A DNA stretch of 64,000 nt from Parus major (Eukaryota > Chordata > Aves > Passeriformes > Paridae), in the NCBI RefSeq assembly GCF_001522545.3, contig NC_031771.1:65955751-66019750 (forward strand), read 5' to 3'. Position numbers and translations under genes: made by a program. Of this stretch, positions 44,571-57,929 are shown piece by piece (the first letter of the stretch is position 1; each line of letters opens with the position of its first letter). The notes beneath the pieces were generated by a model. That model saw only the letters and a list, made by a program, of their open reading frames with translations, was not told the origin of the DNA and did no database searches.

Positions 44571-45362
44571 TTGAATGTGGAAATCTGGGAGGAGACTGAC
44601 AGCAGCACAGGTCCTGCCTTTATCTCACAGCAGGTAGAGGAAAGCACGGTGGAAAAAATGCACAGTGGACACATATTGGATCTCCAGCACTGGCCAGGTG
44701 TTTCAGATAATATATCTCTCTCTTCCAGGCATTATGTCACTGGTTTGGATATTTCCCTTCAAAAGCCAAGGGCTGATGCCTGCAAAAGCCAGAGATTGAT
44801 CCTGAGAACCTGCCCTGTTTCCATCCCTGCCTCTCCTCCTCTGCCTTGGCGCCGCGGTGCCCACAGCAGCCTCCTCACAGCTCTCAGCCCTTCTCCCTGC
44901 CCAGAGCTGCTCCATTTTCCTGCTGTGCCCTGTTCCCCACCCGTGCCTGGCTCCCAGCTCCTGAGGGTGCTGAGTTCTGCAGCCCTGGGCACAGAGGCTG
45001 CCTTTGTGCTCCGCACGCGTTCGCTGCCAAGAGCTGTGAGCCATCCTGGCACTGCGCTCCCTAAAAATAGCCTTGCCCCACGGATAACCTGCCGCCTCTG
45101 CAAGTGGCAGGTCTTAGAGATAAACCCTCCTATGAACCCACACAAAATGAGGTGCAGAAACACTCCTGGGGTGGAGGGGAAAGCTCTGAGGTATAGGTAC
45201 AGCCACAAGCAGCCAGGAAAGCAGTGCCAGGGAGCCTGGGGAGCGAGCGCTGTGTACAACCTGCACACGGACGTCATGCGACAACTGCTGAGCTACAGGG
45301 GGTTCTTTTACAGTCAGCTCCAAGCTCTGTGTGTGAAGACACAGCACTGCCAGCAAAAGTAA
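44571..45362 (+). other. 263-codon open frame over a locally GC-rich stretch; probably not a gene
   Basis: This is the longest open frame not explained by SMOX or a tandem repeat. Its middle (about 44840-45290) has a mild rise in GC and CpG, which lowers stop-codon frequency. The encoded sequence is Ser, Leu and Pro rich with no domain, signal peptide or membrane segment that I recognise, and overlapping frames of 113, 172 and 161 codons are open on the other strand. A chance open frame is the best reading. Confidence 0.2.
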
Positions 45363-47407
45363 TCCAAAAGAACAGCAATCCCTCTGAAAAAGCTGAAAAA
45401 ATGCTCCTTCTTCACATAGGGATGCGTATTTTGGATACAAAATACACCCAGGTAGCATTTTTGCCCTTTCACAATTTGCAATATATCCATTTACTCTTTC
45501 ACATTTTATTCTAATAACAGGGGAGTCAAGTGAGCCCGATTGATGGGCTGGTTCCCAGGGAAACATGAGCAACTTATTTCTCTTAAATAGCAGGCACAAA
45601 TGTTTCCTGTGTTAAACTGCACAGCCTGCTGTGACATTCAGATCTCCAGGATATAATCCCAAAAGAACAGAATGTGTTTGCCTGGCTCTGAGGTGGGGAG
45701 GGAGAGAGGTAGCAGCACACTACAGCTGGTGATGGGTGCTAGCAGGGATCTGGCACCCAAATAATTTTTGAGAAGCTATGTCCCTTGTCCCAGTCCCCAA
45801 AGGAAGAGAAAAACAAGAGTTTAACAAAAAAAAAGGTAAAATTCCCCAGTGTTGCTGGGACAGAAATGGAAAAAGAGAAATTGGTATTAACAAGCCTTTA
45901 AAATCTCAGTCAAAATGCCAGGCTGGCTGCCCAGTGTTGCTGGGACACATTACGAGAATAAAAAGAGCCACAGTGCTCTGCTCTAGGCTCCATCCAGCTT
46001 GGGAAGCTGCTTTGGCTGGTGCAGATGAAGGTGGGAAGGGATTTGGAAAAGAAATTGTCAGACAAATCTGAGCATCCTCATAAGGTACTCTCTGCTATCA
46101 TTTGGGGCACCTCAGACCTGGGATTACCTACATAAAAGACACCTTCCTGCCCCGTGTGCCCAGGGAAGCTGCTCCCAACTCTGATCACATGGTGCAAAGT
46201 ACCATGGCTTTAGTGGCCAAGCTCAGTTTTCTTCCTTCTGCTTCAGGTTAAAGTGATGAGAAAAGAAATGAAACCAGTGGCCACGAGCAGTTGCTCAAGG
46301 TTGGGTCAAGCACACAAAACACATCTCCCCAAAGCTCTCCTTTATATTCACTCCAAGGAATGCCCTGAGCCCAATGGGATTTGTCTGCTTAGTAAATCCC
46401 AGAAGATATCTCTCAATAAGTTCCATCATCTCTCAGTTGCCCATTTACCTCCTGAACCTTTTTGTATCCACAATATCCTTCAAAAAGATGTTTCCAGCTG
46501 AGCTGGAAACTGACTGCATGAGGACCCACCTTCATGGATGTATCCCACTAATTTCATTTGCTGGCCACTAGTTCCTGTAGAGCCAAGACACTGGCTGTTC
46601 CCAGTGTTCCCTTGCTACTCTGTCCCTTGAACACAGGATTTTTCCAGACCTCCTTTGTGTGCTCCTTCATTCTTTAACTTATCTGAGCCAATATTAAAGT
46701 TAGCAGGTGATAATTTGGCCTTGAAAAAAATTTTCCCCCCCTCCTTGCACAATTTCCTTTTTGGTTGAAAAGAAAAAAAACTTAAACCTTTTTTTTTCCC
46801 TCTGTTTCTTTAGGATTCAGAAGAAAAAAAAAATATAATGAAATACGGGTTTTGCTTGCCAAAGTTCCCAGGTGCCCAAAGTCTGGATACTGGGACACTG
46901 AACAAACAGGCTTCAAACACTATCCCTGCCTTTGTTCTGCCAGCTGGAAACACAGGTCACTCTGCACCCAGACACCACCTTGGAGCAGAGATATTCCACT
47001 GGGAGAAATTCTCCTTTCATCAGGTAAAAGACGCCAAAAAATAACCTGGATTTTTTTATTTATTTTTTTTTTACTGAGCTCCTGGAGTAGTTTGTTCACC
47101 AAGGAATATTTTCTGTGAGGTCTCTGTCCACGCAAGTGACTCAGCTCAGCAAACAGCACCGGTGATTCACTGCTCCGGAGCGTGCCAGCAGTGGCTGGAG
47201 ACCTGTGTGGTGCTGAGTCTGTTCCTCAGCAGGAAACAGCCCTAATAAATGACATCAGCAGCATGATTCAGTCAGATTCACGGACTGCAAGGCTCCCACT
47301 CAGATTGCCCTTCCCAGCTTTTTCTCTCCTGTGCCCTCAGCTGTGGCTCCCGGCTCCTGCTGCACAACTGAGCAGTCTGTAATGCAAACCCTAAAGTGAC
47401 TGAAATA
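45363..47407. other. Intergenic, homopolymer-rich, no gene
   Basis: Apart from a possible ancient CR1 fragment at 46484-46612, this stretch holds several A and T runs (46720-46840, 47050-47075). No gene was recognised. Confidence 0.65.
46484..46612 (-). mobile_element. Possible ancient CR1 fragment
   Basis: CCACTAATTTCATTTGCTGG and CCACTAGTTCCTGTAGAG (46548-46582) resemble the antisense of old amniote CR1 subfamilies, which carry a 'TTCATTTGGTGRCCCCTAGTT'-type block (recalled consensus). It is heavily diverged. Confidence 0.45.
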
Positions 47408-47652
47408 AGGAAGATTTAGATGGGATATGGGATAGACCCTGGGAGGATGGGGAGTTCCAGGAAGAGGTTTCCCAGAGAAGCTGTGGCTGCCCCTGGACCC
47501 CTGGAAGTGTCCAAAGCCAGGCTGGACAGGACTTGGAGCACCCTGGGATAGTGGAAGGTGTCCCTGCAAATGGCAGGGGATTGGAACAAAATGGTCTTTA
47601 AGGTCCTTTCCAACCCAAACTCTCCCATGATTCTACAATTCCATGACTGCAT
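47408..47652 (+). mobile_element. CR1 LINE 3' fragment
   Basis: GGAAGATTTAGATGGGATAT, CCCAGAGAAGCTGTGGCTGC, CCAGGCTGGACAGGACTTGG, TTTAAGGTCCTTTCCAACCC and the tail CCATGATTCTACAATTCCATG occur in sense order. Confidence 0.93.
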
Positions 47653-48081
47653 GGTCAACTCACTCAAATGACAGAATTCAAACCACTTCCCTGAACTTTT
47701 CATGAAAAGTTTCTACACGGCAGAAAAATTAAGTTACTGAAAGAAATGAACTGAACCAACCACCAAAGGTAGCAGACAATCCTCCATGGAATTACTTGCT
47801 CACAGATGCACATCTCCCAGTCCACCTCCAGCTGGAAACATCTTCTGAGATCATTGAAACAAATCAAAATAGGAGATGAGGCAGATTTTTAGTGCAGTCT
47901 AAGAAATTGTGAGAATGCGTTAAAAAAAGTCATTCCTTTTCACTGCATTCAGGACAAATACCCAAATACCCAGCTGCTCTCCACGTCCTGATGTTTCAGG
48001 TTTGTTTGAATCTTGCAGATATTTTCCACAGAAACAGAAAAAAGTTGTCTTGAATAAAATAACCACAGTCTTACGCAACTT

Positions 48082-48528
48082 AACTCTTCAGAGCTAAGAA
48101 TGCCTGATGGATGAAACAAGCATCTTATGCCCAATTTTCTTCCTAAATATGAAGGGGATTTCACATCTTTCTGCAGTTGCCCCTGTATGCCTGCTACCAA
48201 ACATTGTACAAACCACAGAGCAGACCCAAAATGGCAAAACACTTAATTCCTCTACTATTTTTCCCCTGTCCTGTCCAGATAATGAAATTTATCTCATCAG
48301 AGTCCATGTCACAACTAAATCCCAGCCTGGGGACAAGGATCCACCACAATCCTACCCAAACACCATCAGGTTCTCTTATCTCCCAGCATTTGTTTTCTAC
48401 CACTCAGACACATCAGTGCCACAAGGCACTGGGATATACAGAAGAAAAAAAGCTATTAAAAAAAAATCAAAACCAGGCACAGCTTTAAGCTTTTTTCAGC
48501 TCGAAGACCCCTAAAAGCCAGCAGAGAA
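48082..48528. repeat. Distal copy of the unclassified ~450-bp duplicated segment
   Basis: This is the partner of 38161-38640, about 9.9 kb further right. CpG sites present in the promoter copy read as TG, CA or other bases here. For example, GCGGTTGCC in the promoter copy matches GCAGTTGCC here. That pattern fits loss of CpGs by methylation-driven decay. An open frame of 135 codons crosses it but is not kept open in the other copy, so it is not taken as coding. Confidence 0.85.
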
Positions 48529-49491
48529 TGAGCTCCCACTTGTACATAGCTCTACCTACAGCCCATGATCCTGCTCATCTTCATTACCTTTCGCTGAATC
48601 TTGCTGGTGCTGGAGGTGGCTCAAAGCAGGTCCCTTTAAATCCTTTGTTGTGTTTGCACAAGTGGAAAACAGCTCCTATTAAAAAAAAAAATCCCCAGCG
48701 TGTGCCAAGCCGTGTGTAGGGATTATGAATCACTAAATGGCAGCCACGTGTCAGCAAAAGTAGCAGGAAGTGTCTTGCCTTTGACCTTTATTTGTTGTAG
48801 CAAGAGAACTTCATAGCATATAGTTATAGAGATCTAATCATCCCTGCTAGCCGAGAAACATCGGATCTATTGCCTGCACAGTACGTTTTGGCTATTAAAA
48901 TCAAATTAAAAGAGGAATATTCAGTTTATCTGGCTATGTTTTCATTTGGGAGAGACTTGGAGAGAGGCCTTTCAGTTTGTTGGTCATGTCTGTTTGGAAG
49001 GCAGAGAATTCCTTTGGAGAATTCCTGGGCTTGTAAGAGAATGGAGGGATTTGAAATCAAGGTGAGCCTGGTGGCCTGTCCTTTGGGCCACCTCTCTCAT
49101 TCCAACCCACATCCTTGTTCCACAGAATTGAGCTGTGAGGATGGGAAGCAGGAACATGATGACCCCTCTCCTTGTTGCACTCAGGGAATTTGATACATGT
49201 CCTTATTTTTTTACTGAATCCCATACATCAGAAAATGTTACTAAATTCAGACAAAGCACCTCTGGGCTGCAGTCCAGGTGAGAGCCTGGAGATCTTCTTG
49301 AATTATGCAGCTTTGTAAGTGCTGTGCCTGGTTCTTCCTCAGGTGAAAAGAGAATTTTGACACCTTTCCACATTAAGGGCAACCAGGGTGCTTTTCCCAC
49401 AGGAGAAGAGTGTGCAGTGGGGTCCTGAAGCATAAAGGTTCATCCCTTAGGATCCCCAGACATTTCTGCAGACCTGCCACTCCATCAAGGA
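48529..49491. other. Intergenic, no feature recognised
   Basis: The sequence between the distal copy of the duplicated segment and the next CR1 shows no recognised element. Confidence 0.65.
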
Positions 49492-49664
49492 GATCACAGA
49501 ATCATTTATTCTTAGAATCACAGAATGGTTTAAGCTGGAAGGGACCTTAAAGGCCACCTAGTTCCACCCCCCTGCCATGGGCAGGGACACCTTCCACTAT
49601 CCCAGGTGGCTCCAAGCTCTGTTCAACCTGGCCTTGGACATTTCCAGGGATGGGGCAGCCACAA
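49492..49664 (-). mobile_element. CR1 LINE 3' fragment
   Basis: GATCACAGAATCATTTATTC, AATCACAGAATGGTTTAAGC, GGAAGGGACCTTAAAGGCCA and CCTTGGACATTTCCAGGGAT occur in antisense order. The terminal repeat is slightly expanded. Confidence 0.93.
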
Positions 49665-52600
49665 TAATCCATAGTAATGCCAGCCATCCATAATGATGCT
49701 ATCCATCACCATGTGCTGACTGCCCACCACACTCTGCACCTGGAAATTCAAACCTGCCAGGAGAAAAGAGCACCAGTCTCTGCTGCCCCATTGTCTTTCT
49801 CTGCCTTCCAGTGGGATCCTCTCCATGAACCCCCAGATAGAGACCAGGGTCCCTCACCTGGATTTTTTTTAAATTAAAGCTCTTCTAATGACATAGAGGT
49901 CTCTATCCTTTGACATAGGTTGAGGGTACAAGAGCAGCCTGTGGCCTTCCCTCCAGCATGGGGGTCTCCCTGCCTGCTAAAACTCAGCAAGAAACCGAGT
50001 GTTTGGTGTTCAAAATGCCACTGACACCGAGGTCAGCTGGTGGCCACTCCCAGAAGTGGCACGTAGCAGCAGGATCTGGCCTTTAATCATGCTTTCCCAT
50101 TGCTCCCCTCAAATTCTGTGGCTCTTTCCTACACTTCTCCTCCCCCTGCCTTTTCTGGTTTTATATTGATTTGTTCCCTGTGTTCTGTCCACCTTGTCTG
50201 AAGGCTTCAGCTGTGACTCCACACTCCACAGCCACATTCTTGGAAAGGGTGCACACACCCTGAGGTTGGGGTTGCTGCAGCAACCACCCCTGACATCATC
50301 ACCTTCCCCACCTCCACCACTGTCACACAGGAGGTTGTGAAAGCCTCTTTGGCACCGCAGGTGCATATTTGGGTGGCTGGGGAGGAGACTCCTATTCCAA
50401 ACCAGGAGTGCAAGGAGATGTGTCTCCAGAAGAGCAGGGCCAGAGGGTGGCTTGGCAGCACCTGGATTTCTCCAAGGATGCCCCTGGCTGGCAGCATGGA
50501 GCTTGCTGCTCCATTACAAAGGGCCTCTTTCCTGCAACATGCAGCTGGGACAGGAATCATTCAGCCCAAACATTCCCAGCAGAGTGGACTTCATCCTCAA
50601 ATGACTCTGGCATCCCTGTAGGACGTGAGTCCTGGAGGTTATTCCAGACATCCTGTGTAGGTGTGGACAGCGCATGACTCTTGCTTTTGGTGGTGGCTGT
50701 GGCCGTTTTACAATCAGGGCAGAGTCTGGATGCCAGAGCTAACAGGTTTCATCAGATGCCAGAAAACATTTCATTTCTGTGCTGATGCATTTTGTCTACC
50801 TGAGATGTTTCTAGGACAAGGGACATCGCCAGCTCACACCTTGTCATCAGGAGTGTCCAAATCTTCATCACCCTTCCTAAACCCCACCCTTGCAGTTACT
50901 CAATCAGCAGAGACACCCAGATTTTATCAAGTCACACACACACCAAAATCCATTGAATTTTCCAGCCTTCAGCTGGAGGGCTGACTTATGACTTCCAAAC
51001 GTGTGAGCAGGTTGCTCTTGGAGCCTCCTGTGATCCCTCGAGGAGCACATGAATTTTACAGCAGAAATGTTTGTTGTTTCCACACTGTAGGCTTCTGGAC
51101 AGCCAAGTCAAAAGTGCTACATTAACATGAAAAATTAACTTCTTTTATAAAGCAGCTGAATCTCAGAGGCTTTTGGAGACCAATGCAGAACCTGGAGGGC
51201 AGCTTCATGGGCTCTGCTCTGCAGAGCAACATCCAGAGGGGAAAGCAAAAGGATCCAGCCTGACTTTGGGCTGGGGAGAGCTACAACAGACCCCAAACAG
51301 AAGGCAAAAGGGAAATAACCCTGCAAATTCCTTTTTCCAGCCATGTGCACCTTCCCTGGCCTCTTCAGCCTCACCCTGCAGGGACAAAAAGAGAAGTAGA
51401 GAGAGAACAATAGTTTAACATGCAACAAAGCTGGCAATATCTAATGATTCCATGTGGATTTGTGCCTTGTGATCCCACCCTGGTGCAAGGCAACCACCAG
51501 TCAACCATGAAATCTGATGAAGTTGGTCAAATGCTTCAAGGGAAAGTGAACAACAAAGGTCACAGATGAAGCCAGGCCTCTTCCATACTTGTGCAAAGTG
51601 TGCTCACAAAAGTTATGTTTCCTCAGGAGACCAAGATAAAGCCAAGTTCATGGCAGAAATCCATGGAAACAAGCTCAGTGGGGACAGGGGATTCAGGGCA
51701 GAGAGCCAGAGCCTTTATCCAAGAGTGACAGGTTATTCAGGTCTGGGATGAGGTTACACCCAAGGGATGGGATGGACAGCATAATGCTGTCACATTTCTT
51801 AATACCACACGGGGCCAGTCAGGATGCTTGGGAATTTTCCATGCAAACATTTTTATTTTTTTCCCATCAGATTTGTGGAATGCTGGACATTCCACAGAAA
51901 ACACATTGCATTTGTTGGATTTCTGATACAGCACAGCCAGGGACATGTTTCCACTGGACAGGACAAATTTCTGTCAGGAATCTGACTGCCAGTTGATGGG
52001 ATGGTGTGAGGAGCTCCTCACAAACCAATTCCTCCATACTCCCAGGGAGCTAGGCTTGTTGGTTTGCAGGAACCCAGGCTGATGACTTGATGAGCTCAAG
52101 ACTTCTCCAAAAGTCTCTCCTACAGCTGCTGGTCAAACACTGGGATCATCTTGGCAGTTCATGGCCCTGGAGCACCTACAAATTCACCCCATCCTAAGGT
52201 GTTGGACTTTCCTTTAGGGAGCTTCGCTGCCCCATCAGTCAGGTAACCCAATGACCAAAACAGACCTAAATCCATTTGCAATCATTCAAGTCGTTGCTCC
52301 TTCTTTTACCTCTAGAAATCCCCGCCCTGCCCCTGTTCCCACTGCTCCCAGGACAAGACAGCACACAGAAATCCCCAAACCAAGTCAGGCCAGGCCAGTC
52401 CAATGCCCTGGTCCAGCCTCTCTTTGCAAGCAAGGTCCTTACAGCCACCTGTCCATACCTCCAGTCACATTTCCTGCCTGCAGCTACTTTCCCCAGGGCT
52501 TAGACCTTCCCATTTCACTGTGTTAAACAAGGCCCTGGACTTTTTCCATGACAAAAGGTCAAGCAGGTCCTTCACACCTTTTGAACCAGCTACAAATGAT

Positions 52601-53359
52601 CTCATTAACCAGGACTATGGTCACACTGCCAGAGCCACCCTCCCCAGGGAGCAGTTTCTGGTTAAATGCTGCGGGCTTTTGCCTGGAATAGATTAACTAT
52701 GTCCACTCTGAACTGGGATTGCTGCATGTCTCTTCTGGGTCACCTGCTCCTTTTGGGCACAAAATGAAAATATTGTTATTCCTTCAGCTCAAAGACCTTG
52801 TGAGAGCTGTCCTCAACCCCCCAGAATGGTGTCCAGGGTATGTGCAGAGTTCCCTTGGACAAAACCTTGGGCATATGGACGTGGCAGATGGTGCAGGACA
52901 TGCTGGGGTAGTGCTGGAGAGCCCTGGGGTTGGCAAGAGCCAGGCTTCAACTCCAGTGCTTTAAGCCAAGATGCCCTAACGAGGAAGGAATGGAATAAAG
53001 CCACAGGCTGTGTACAGCCCCCAGGCAGGGGTTTCACAGCCCCAGCATGAGCCCAGAGCTGACAAGCATGGGCCAGGACATGTCCCCGTGACCAGGGATT
53101 GTGTCAGTGCCCATTACAAGCTGCAGCTCACAGCTGTCACCATGCTCAGTGGGTTGCTGGTCTCAATCCAGGGAGCAGTTCCCTACCCCCAGGACAGATC
53201 CAGTAGCTACATCCACTGCTGGGAGCTCAGCCCACACCCAGCCTGGCTGCCCCACAGGTCCTGACAGTGCCCGTGTGAGGCACAGATGTGCTCTGCAGGG
53301 CACCTACCCATCTCTCCTTGTGCTGACACACAAGGAGATGTTCCGTGGAGCATCACCAC
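49665..53359. other. Intergenic, no feature recognised
   Basis: Unique-looking sequence of moderate GC with overlapping short open frames on both strands. No repeat or exon was recognised. Confidence 0.65.
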
Positions 53360-53580
53360 GGAATCACAGGATCATTTAGGTTGGAAAAACCCTTTAAGAT
53401 CATTAAGTTCAACTCTTAACACAGCACTGCCAGAGCCAGGACTAACCCATGTCCCAGATGCATCACCTACATGTTTCTGAACACTCCCAGGAACTCCACC
53501 ACTTTCCTGGGAAGGCTGTTTCAGTGACTGACCACTCTTAAAGTGAAGAAATTTTTATTAAGATCCAGAGATATTTGCCC
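53360..53580 (-). mobile_element. CR1 LINE 3' fragment of a second subfamily
   Basis: GAATCACAGGATCATTTAGG, GGAAAAACCCTTTAAGATCA, ACACAGCACTGCCAGAGCC, CAGGAACTCCACCACTTTCC and GTGAAGAAATTTTTATTA match a different avian CR1 type from the copies carrying CCTTGGACACTTCC. Confidence 0.9.
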
Positions 53581-54079
53581 TTCTGGAAGCCAAAACTTTC
53601 CCTCCCACAGGTCCTTCCCACCCCAGATCATACATTTACCTTTCTCTTCAAGCTGCCAAGCCTGTGTTACTCAAGGTCAGCCTGTTTAATCCCCAGCTGC
53701 AGCTTTGGTCTTGCTGTTTTGTCAAGGAGACAGTTTCAGCATGTACAGCACTTCCTCTTCTGGGACATTTGAGGACTGAGGCTATGACCCTTGGCTGCTG
53801 TTTGGGTTCAGCAGCACAGGCAGTAGTCCCAGGGGTGAGCGGGTTGAAAGAGAAAAGTCCTCTTCCTCCATCTCCTTAGGGACAAACTCAGACCAAAGCA
53901 AGCAGCCAGAGGTGGGACACACACCTGGCACACGGCTGAGACCTTCTCAACACAGACCACAGCTGGAGCAGGGAATTGATTCATCAGTGTTTCAGGCACA
54001 GGAGTAAATCTCAGCCCATCCTCTGAGCCTGGGCAACATTTAGATTCCATTCCTGACTTTCATATGACCAAAAGTATGG

Positions 54080-54218
54080 TCCCATCCCTGGAAATGTTCA
54101 AAGCCAAGTTGGATGAGGCTTGGAGCAGCCTGGTCTAGCAGAAGGTGCCCCTGCCCATGGCAAGGGTTGAAACTGGATTGTCTTTAGGGTCCTTCCAACT
54201 TAAACAATTTTAGGATCA
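54080..54218 (+). mobile_element. CR1 LINE 3' fragment
   Basis: CCCATCCCTGGAAATGTTCA, GGCTTGGAGCAGCCTGGTCT, CCCATGGCAAGGGTTGAAAC and GGGTCCTTCCAACTTAAAC occur in sense order, with a decayed tail. Confidence 0.9.
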
Positions 54219-57200
54219 AAGTAAGGGAAATTAATCCTAATGGAAAGTGTTTGTATGTAAATATTAAAAGTACTTACCACAACATACCTTTTTTACTCAA
54301 GCTTTTATGTATATTCAGCTTTCTGCTGCCTTATAAAGTAGGAGTTATTCTATTTACATCACTAAAGGAAAAGGCTGGGGAGGTTGGGAGCCCCATGTTT
54401 GGGGTGACTTTGTGTGGTTAAGTCAGGCTTAAAAGGCTGAATGCTCCCCAGGAAGAATTAGGATGCACAACCTGCCAGACTCATCCTTTTCCTAAGGCAG
54501 AGCCCAGCACGGACAAGGCAGCAGGCACTTAATGTGGGGCTGTCCAGGAGGATTTTCCTGGCAGATATCATAGAAGAAGATTATGTCCCTTTGCCCAGAA
54601 ACATTTACAAAGCTGCTGATGAAAATGGAAGTGACTGCAGAAGGTCAAATAGTACCATCTGCCTTGGCAGGGCCTGGCAGGACTCAGGGTGCTGCAGTCT
54701 GGCTTCTGGCTAAGGTGTGAAAACAAATCCTCTGGGCTTTTGAAAGAAAACAAGAGGAAATCACCATCTTGAGAGGCATGACCATCCTTCAGCTCCACCT
54801 CAGTTCAGCCCAATTTGTGAGGAATCAACATTTTTGCAACCCTGTGCACACACACGCTATCACACACCGACATCTGCATCACCTGAAGGGTCTGGGTCTC
54901 ACCTGGGCACCAAAGCAGAGCAGATTCTGAGCACAGTGTGTAGCAAAGGTCAGAACTACAAACCATGACAGCCTTTGGACCACTATTTCAGAGCAATTCA
55001 GAGTCCCTCCTGCCCTACACAAACCTGTCTTGTCAATCTGGTGACTTGGTTTCATCCAAAACTAAAATGTGGCCTGAGAGAGGAAGTGGGTTTTATTGAG
55101 ACACTCAGCTAAGTCCTGCCTGGGCATGGACTGAGCAGCACAACTAAACTGGGGTGGACTCGAGGGATGGTTTAACTTGCTATAAGAGAATTCATTAAAG
55201 CAATCTCAGGTGCTTCCTTAGTGACACTTAGCAGAACATGTTGTACAAGTTGAAGAGAAGAAAAGCCAAAGTCTGATCAGAGTGCAGAATCCTGGACTCC
55301 TGAGTCCTCAGTTCCTGGTGTTCACATCCTGATAAAGCAGAAAAACCTCCAGAGTGTTTTATGCTGTCAGGTAAAATGGGTCTGGAATACACAGAAACTC
55401 ACAGCTTTGCACACTGGGTCACCTCTCCTCCTACAAAGGCTTCTGATATCTCAGTTTTAAAATTGGCATGCAGTAATAGATGATAAGTAAATATATCATT
55501 TGCTGCAATGTGCAGCTATTCAAAATTTCCATCTGCTATGGAAATGGCCTCTGAACCTCGTGCCTCTGAATCCCAATAAGGTTCTTTAGCTCCTAACATG
55601 CCGATTGCTGGATTTGTAGCTCCCACACCAGCCCTGCCCCAAAGGTTAATAATGGGTTGAGAACTTGCAGTCATTTTTGGTCTGAGCAGCACACAGAGTT
55701 TTGGGCAGAAATGCTTCCTTTTAGCTTCTGGGAAGGTAAACATGAATTAAACTGCTGTATCAAAGTGGGTTTTTCTCAGCCTAAGGGACAGAAGGACATG
55801 AAGCTGGGGTGTCCCAGTGGAATAGTTGGGATGTAGAAAATGCCGCTTCAGCTCTGCTCAGTTGTGGCTTCACTGATGATGCCCAGAGGCATCAGAGAGA
55901 TTCAGGCTCCCAATGTGATGATGGACACCAAGTACTGTAAAAAATTCTTCCTGCCCTCCAAATTTCAGCCTGTGTTTTGTGCCTTCACCTCCAGCTGCAA
56001 ATCTGCAAGGCTGTCAGAGGATAACTAAACAGCCCCATGTTCCAGCTTGGGGACAAAGTCACCTCTCACATTTGGCTCTGAACAGGGCAGGGAGTTGTCA
56101 GCAAGATGTGTATTTTGGCTTGTTCCAGGCTTGCTGGAAATGCCCTGCTTGGCCCTGTGGAGTGAAACCAGATGGGGAAGCTGACGTGAATTTGCAGCGG
56201 CAGAAAAGCCAAGAATGGGAGCTGTCAAAACAGCGAGTGCCAGCATTGTGACTTCCCCCTTGCCTTGTGATCCGTGGGAAATGGGAGCACCAGGCTCTGC
56301 ATGGGGAAACTCAGCAGCCTGGAGCTTCCCAGGCACAGGACCCTCTTTATTTGCTCAAAAGGTCACCCCCTGGGAATGTGCTGTGTCTCTAAATGTCACT
56401 GAGGCAAACTGCGCTAGCACGGACCACAGGCAGCACCCAGCACAGGGCAGGGCCCAGAGTGCTTTGGTCACCTCCTGAAGTTGGGGTGGTGATTTCCATC
56501 CCTGCTGATTCCTCTGTATTGGCCCTGAGAGGCCAGTTTTACAAGGAAATTAAAGCCTACCTCAAGCCCCTGTTCTTCTTGACCAACACACAGGTCCTGT
56601 TTCAAGACAGACGGAGCCAGAGGTCACAAAACCAGCACTCCTGATGATGGCATTGTGCAAACGCCAACGTGCCTGGAATCTGAGGCTTCCCAGCACAGTC
56701 TTTGCAGAAAAACCTGCCAAAAGTATTGCTGCTCCCTCTTTCCCCACCCATAAAATCACCACATGGATGGTGTTGATGTTTAGACATTTTTCAGGTGGAT
56801 CAACTCCCATAATTGCATCTCTGTATGGTCAGTAAACAGAGAGGAGATGGCAGGGATAAAAATGGGGATGGGCACTGGGAAGGGGAAGCATATTTGTGTT
56901 TTACTAGTACTGAGAAGTGTTATCCAAGTCCAAAACACAGCACTGCACCAGTTATTAAGGAGGAAATGAACTCTATCCCAGCTGAAACCAAGACATGAGG
57001 CACTCAGGCTAGGCAGACACAAGGGCAGAGAAATGTCTTCAGGTCCCAAAGGTGTTGCATGATCTGATCAATGCTGCTGGTCCACACAAGGCTGGGGGAA
57101 AGGCAGCAAGAACTTTCTGATGTGCCTTGCTCAAAAAAGAAAACAAATGTTTGGTCAAAATGGCAAATGGAGAAATATGTAGAATTAGCAACATTTACTC

Positions 57201-57929
57201 CAAGCCCTGCTTAGTGATTAATTGAGATTACTCCTCTGAATTAGGATCAGGAAAATGATGAAATGTTCCTCACAGCCATCCTTGTTGCAGGTGACCAAAC
57301 TCCAGCAGAGGTGCAGTTACACTGGGATGGCTCCCAGGGTCCCCTGTAGAGGATCCACAGCTGATGTGCAGATGCAGCTAAACAAGCACCTTGGTTTTAG
57401 GAGGTTTGGGGAGCATGGGGAGCATGGAATGTTAAGGACACAGGGATGGCACAAACAGTTCCCAAGCCATTTTATGTACAGTCCCTGTGGACGTGACTGA
57501 AACCTCTACCTGTGAAAAACCTCTTGTATTTTATCTTAGTGTCATATGTACCAGAAGAGATGATCACAGCAAGCCACCAAAACTCCTGCAGCATCCTCAT
57601 AATTCCTGGGACCTCAAAAATAAATGGGGTGGCGGGGGCTTAATCTACTGCCAGGAAGACAGGCACAAAAATATGGGACCTGCAGAACAGTTCCCAACAG
57701 TTCCCATCAAGTTCCATTCACCCCAATGACATTTTGGCTACAGCCAGAAACTGGTATCTAGAGAAGAGTGTCACAGTACAGCAAATAATTTGAGCTAATT
57801 CCCCAAAATATCCAGTCAACTTCTAATTTGTGGGTTCTGTGATTTATTCTGTGTATTTATAACAGGTTCCTGTACCACAGAGATAGATTTCATATTTAAT
57901 TACCCACAATGATATTTTTCTTCCATCAA
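54219..57929. other. Intergenic, no feature recognised
   Basis: Unique-looking sequence without CpG islands or recognised repeats. Open frames are at most about 103 codons. Confidence 0.65.
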
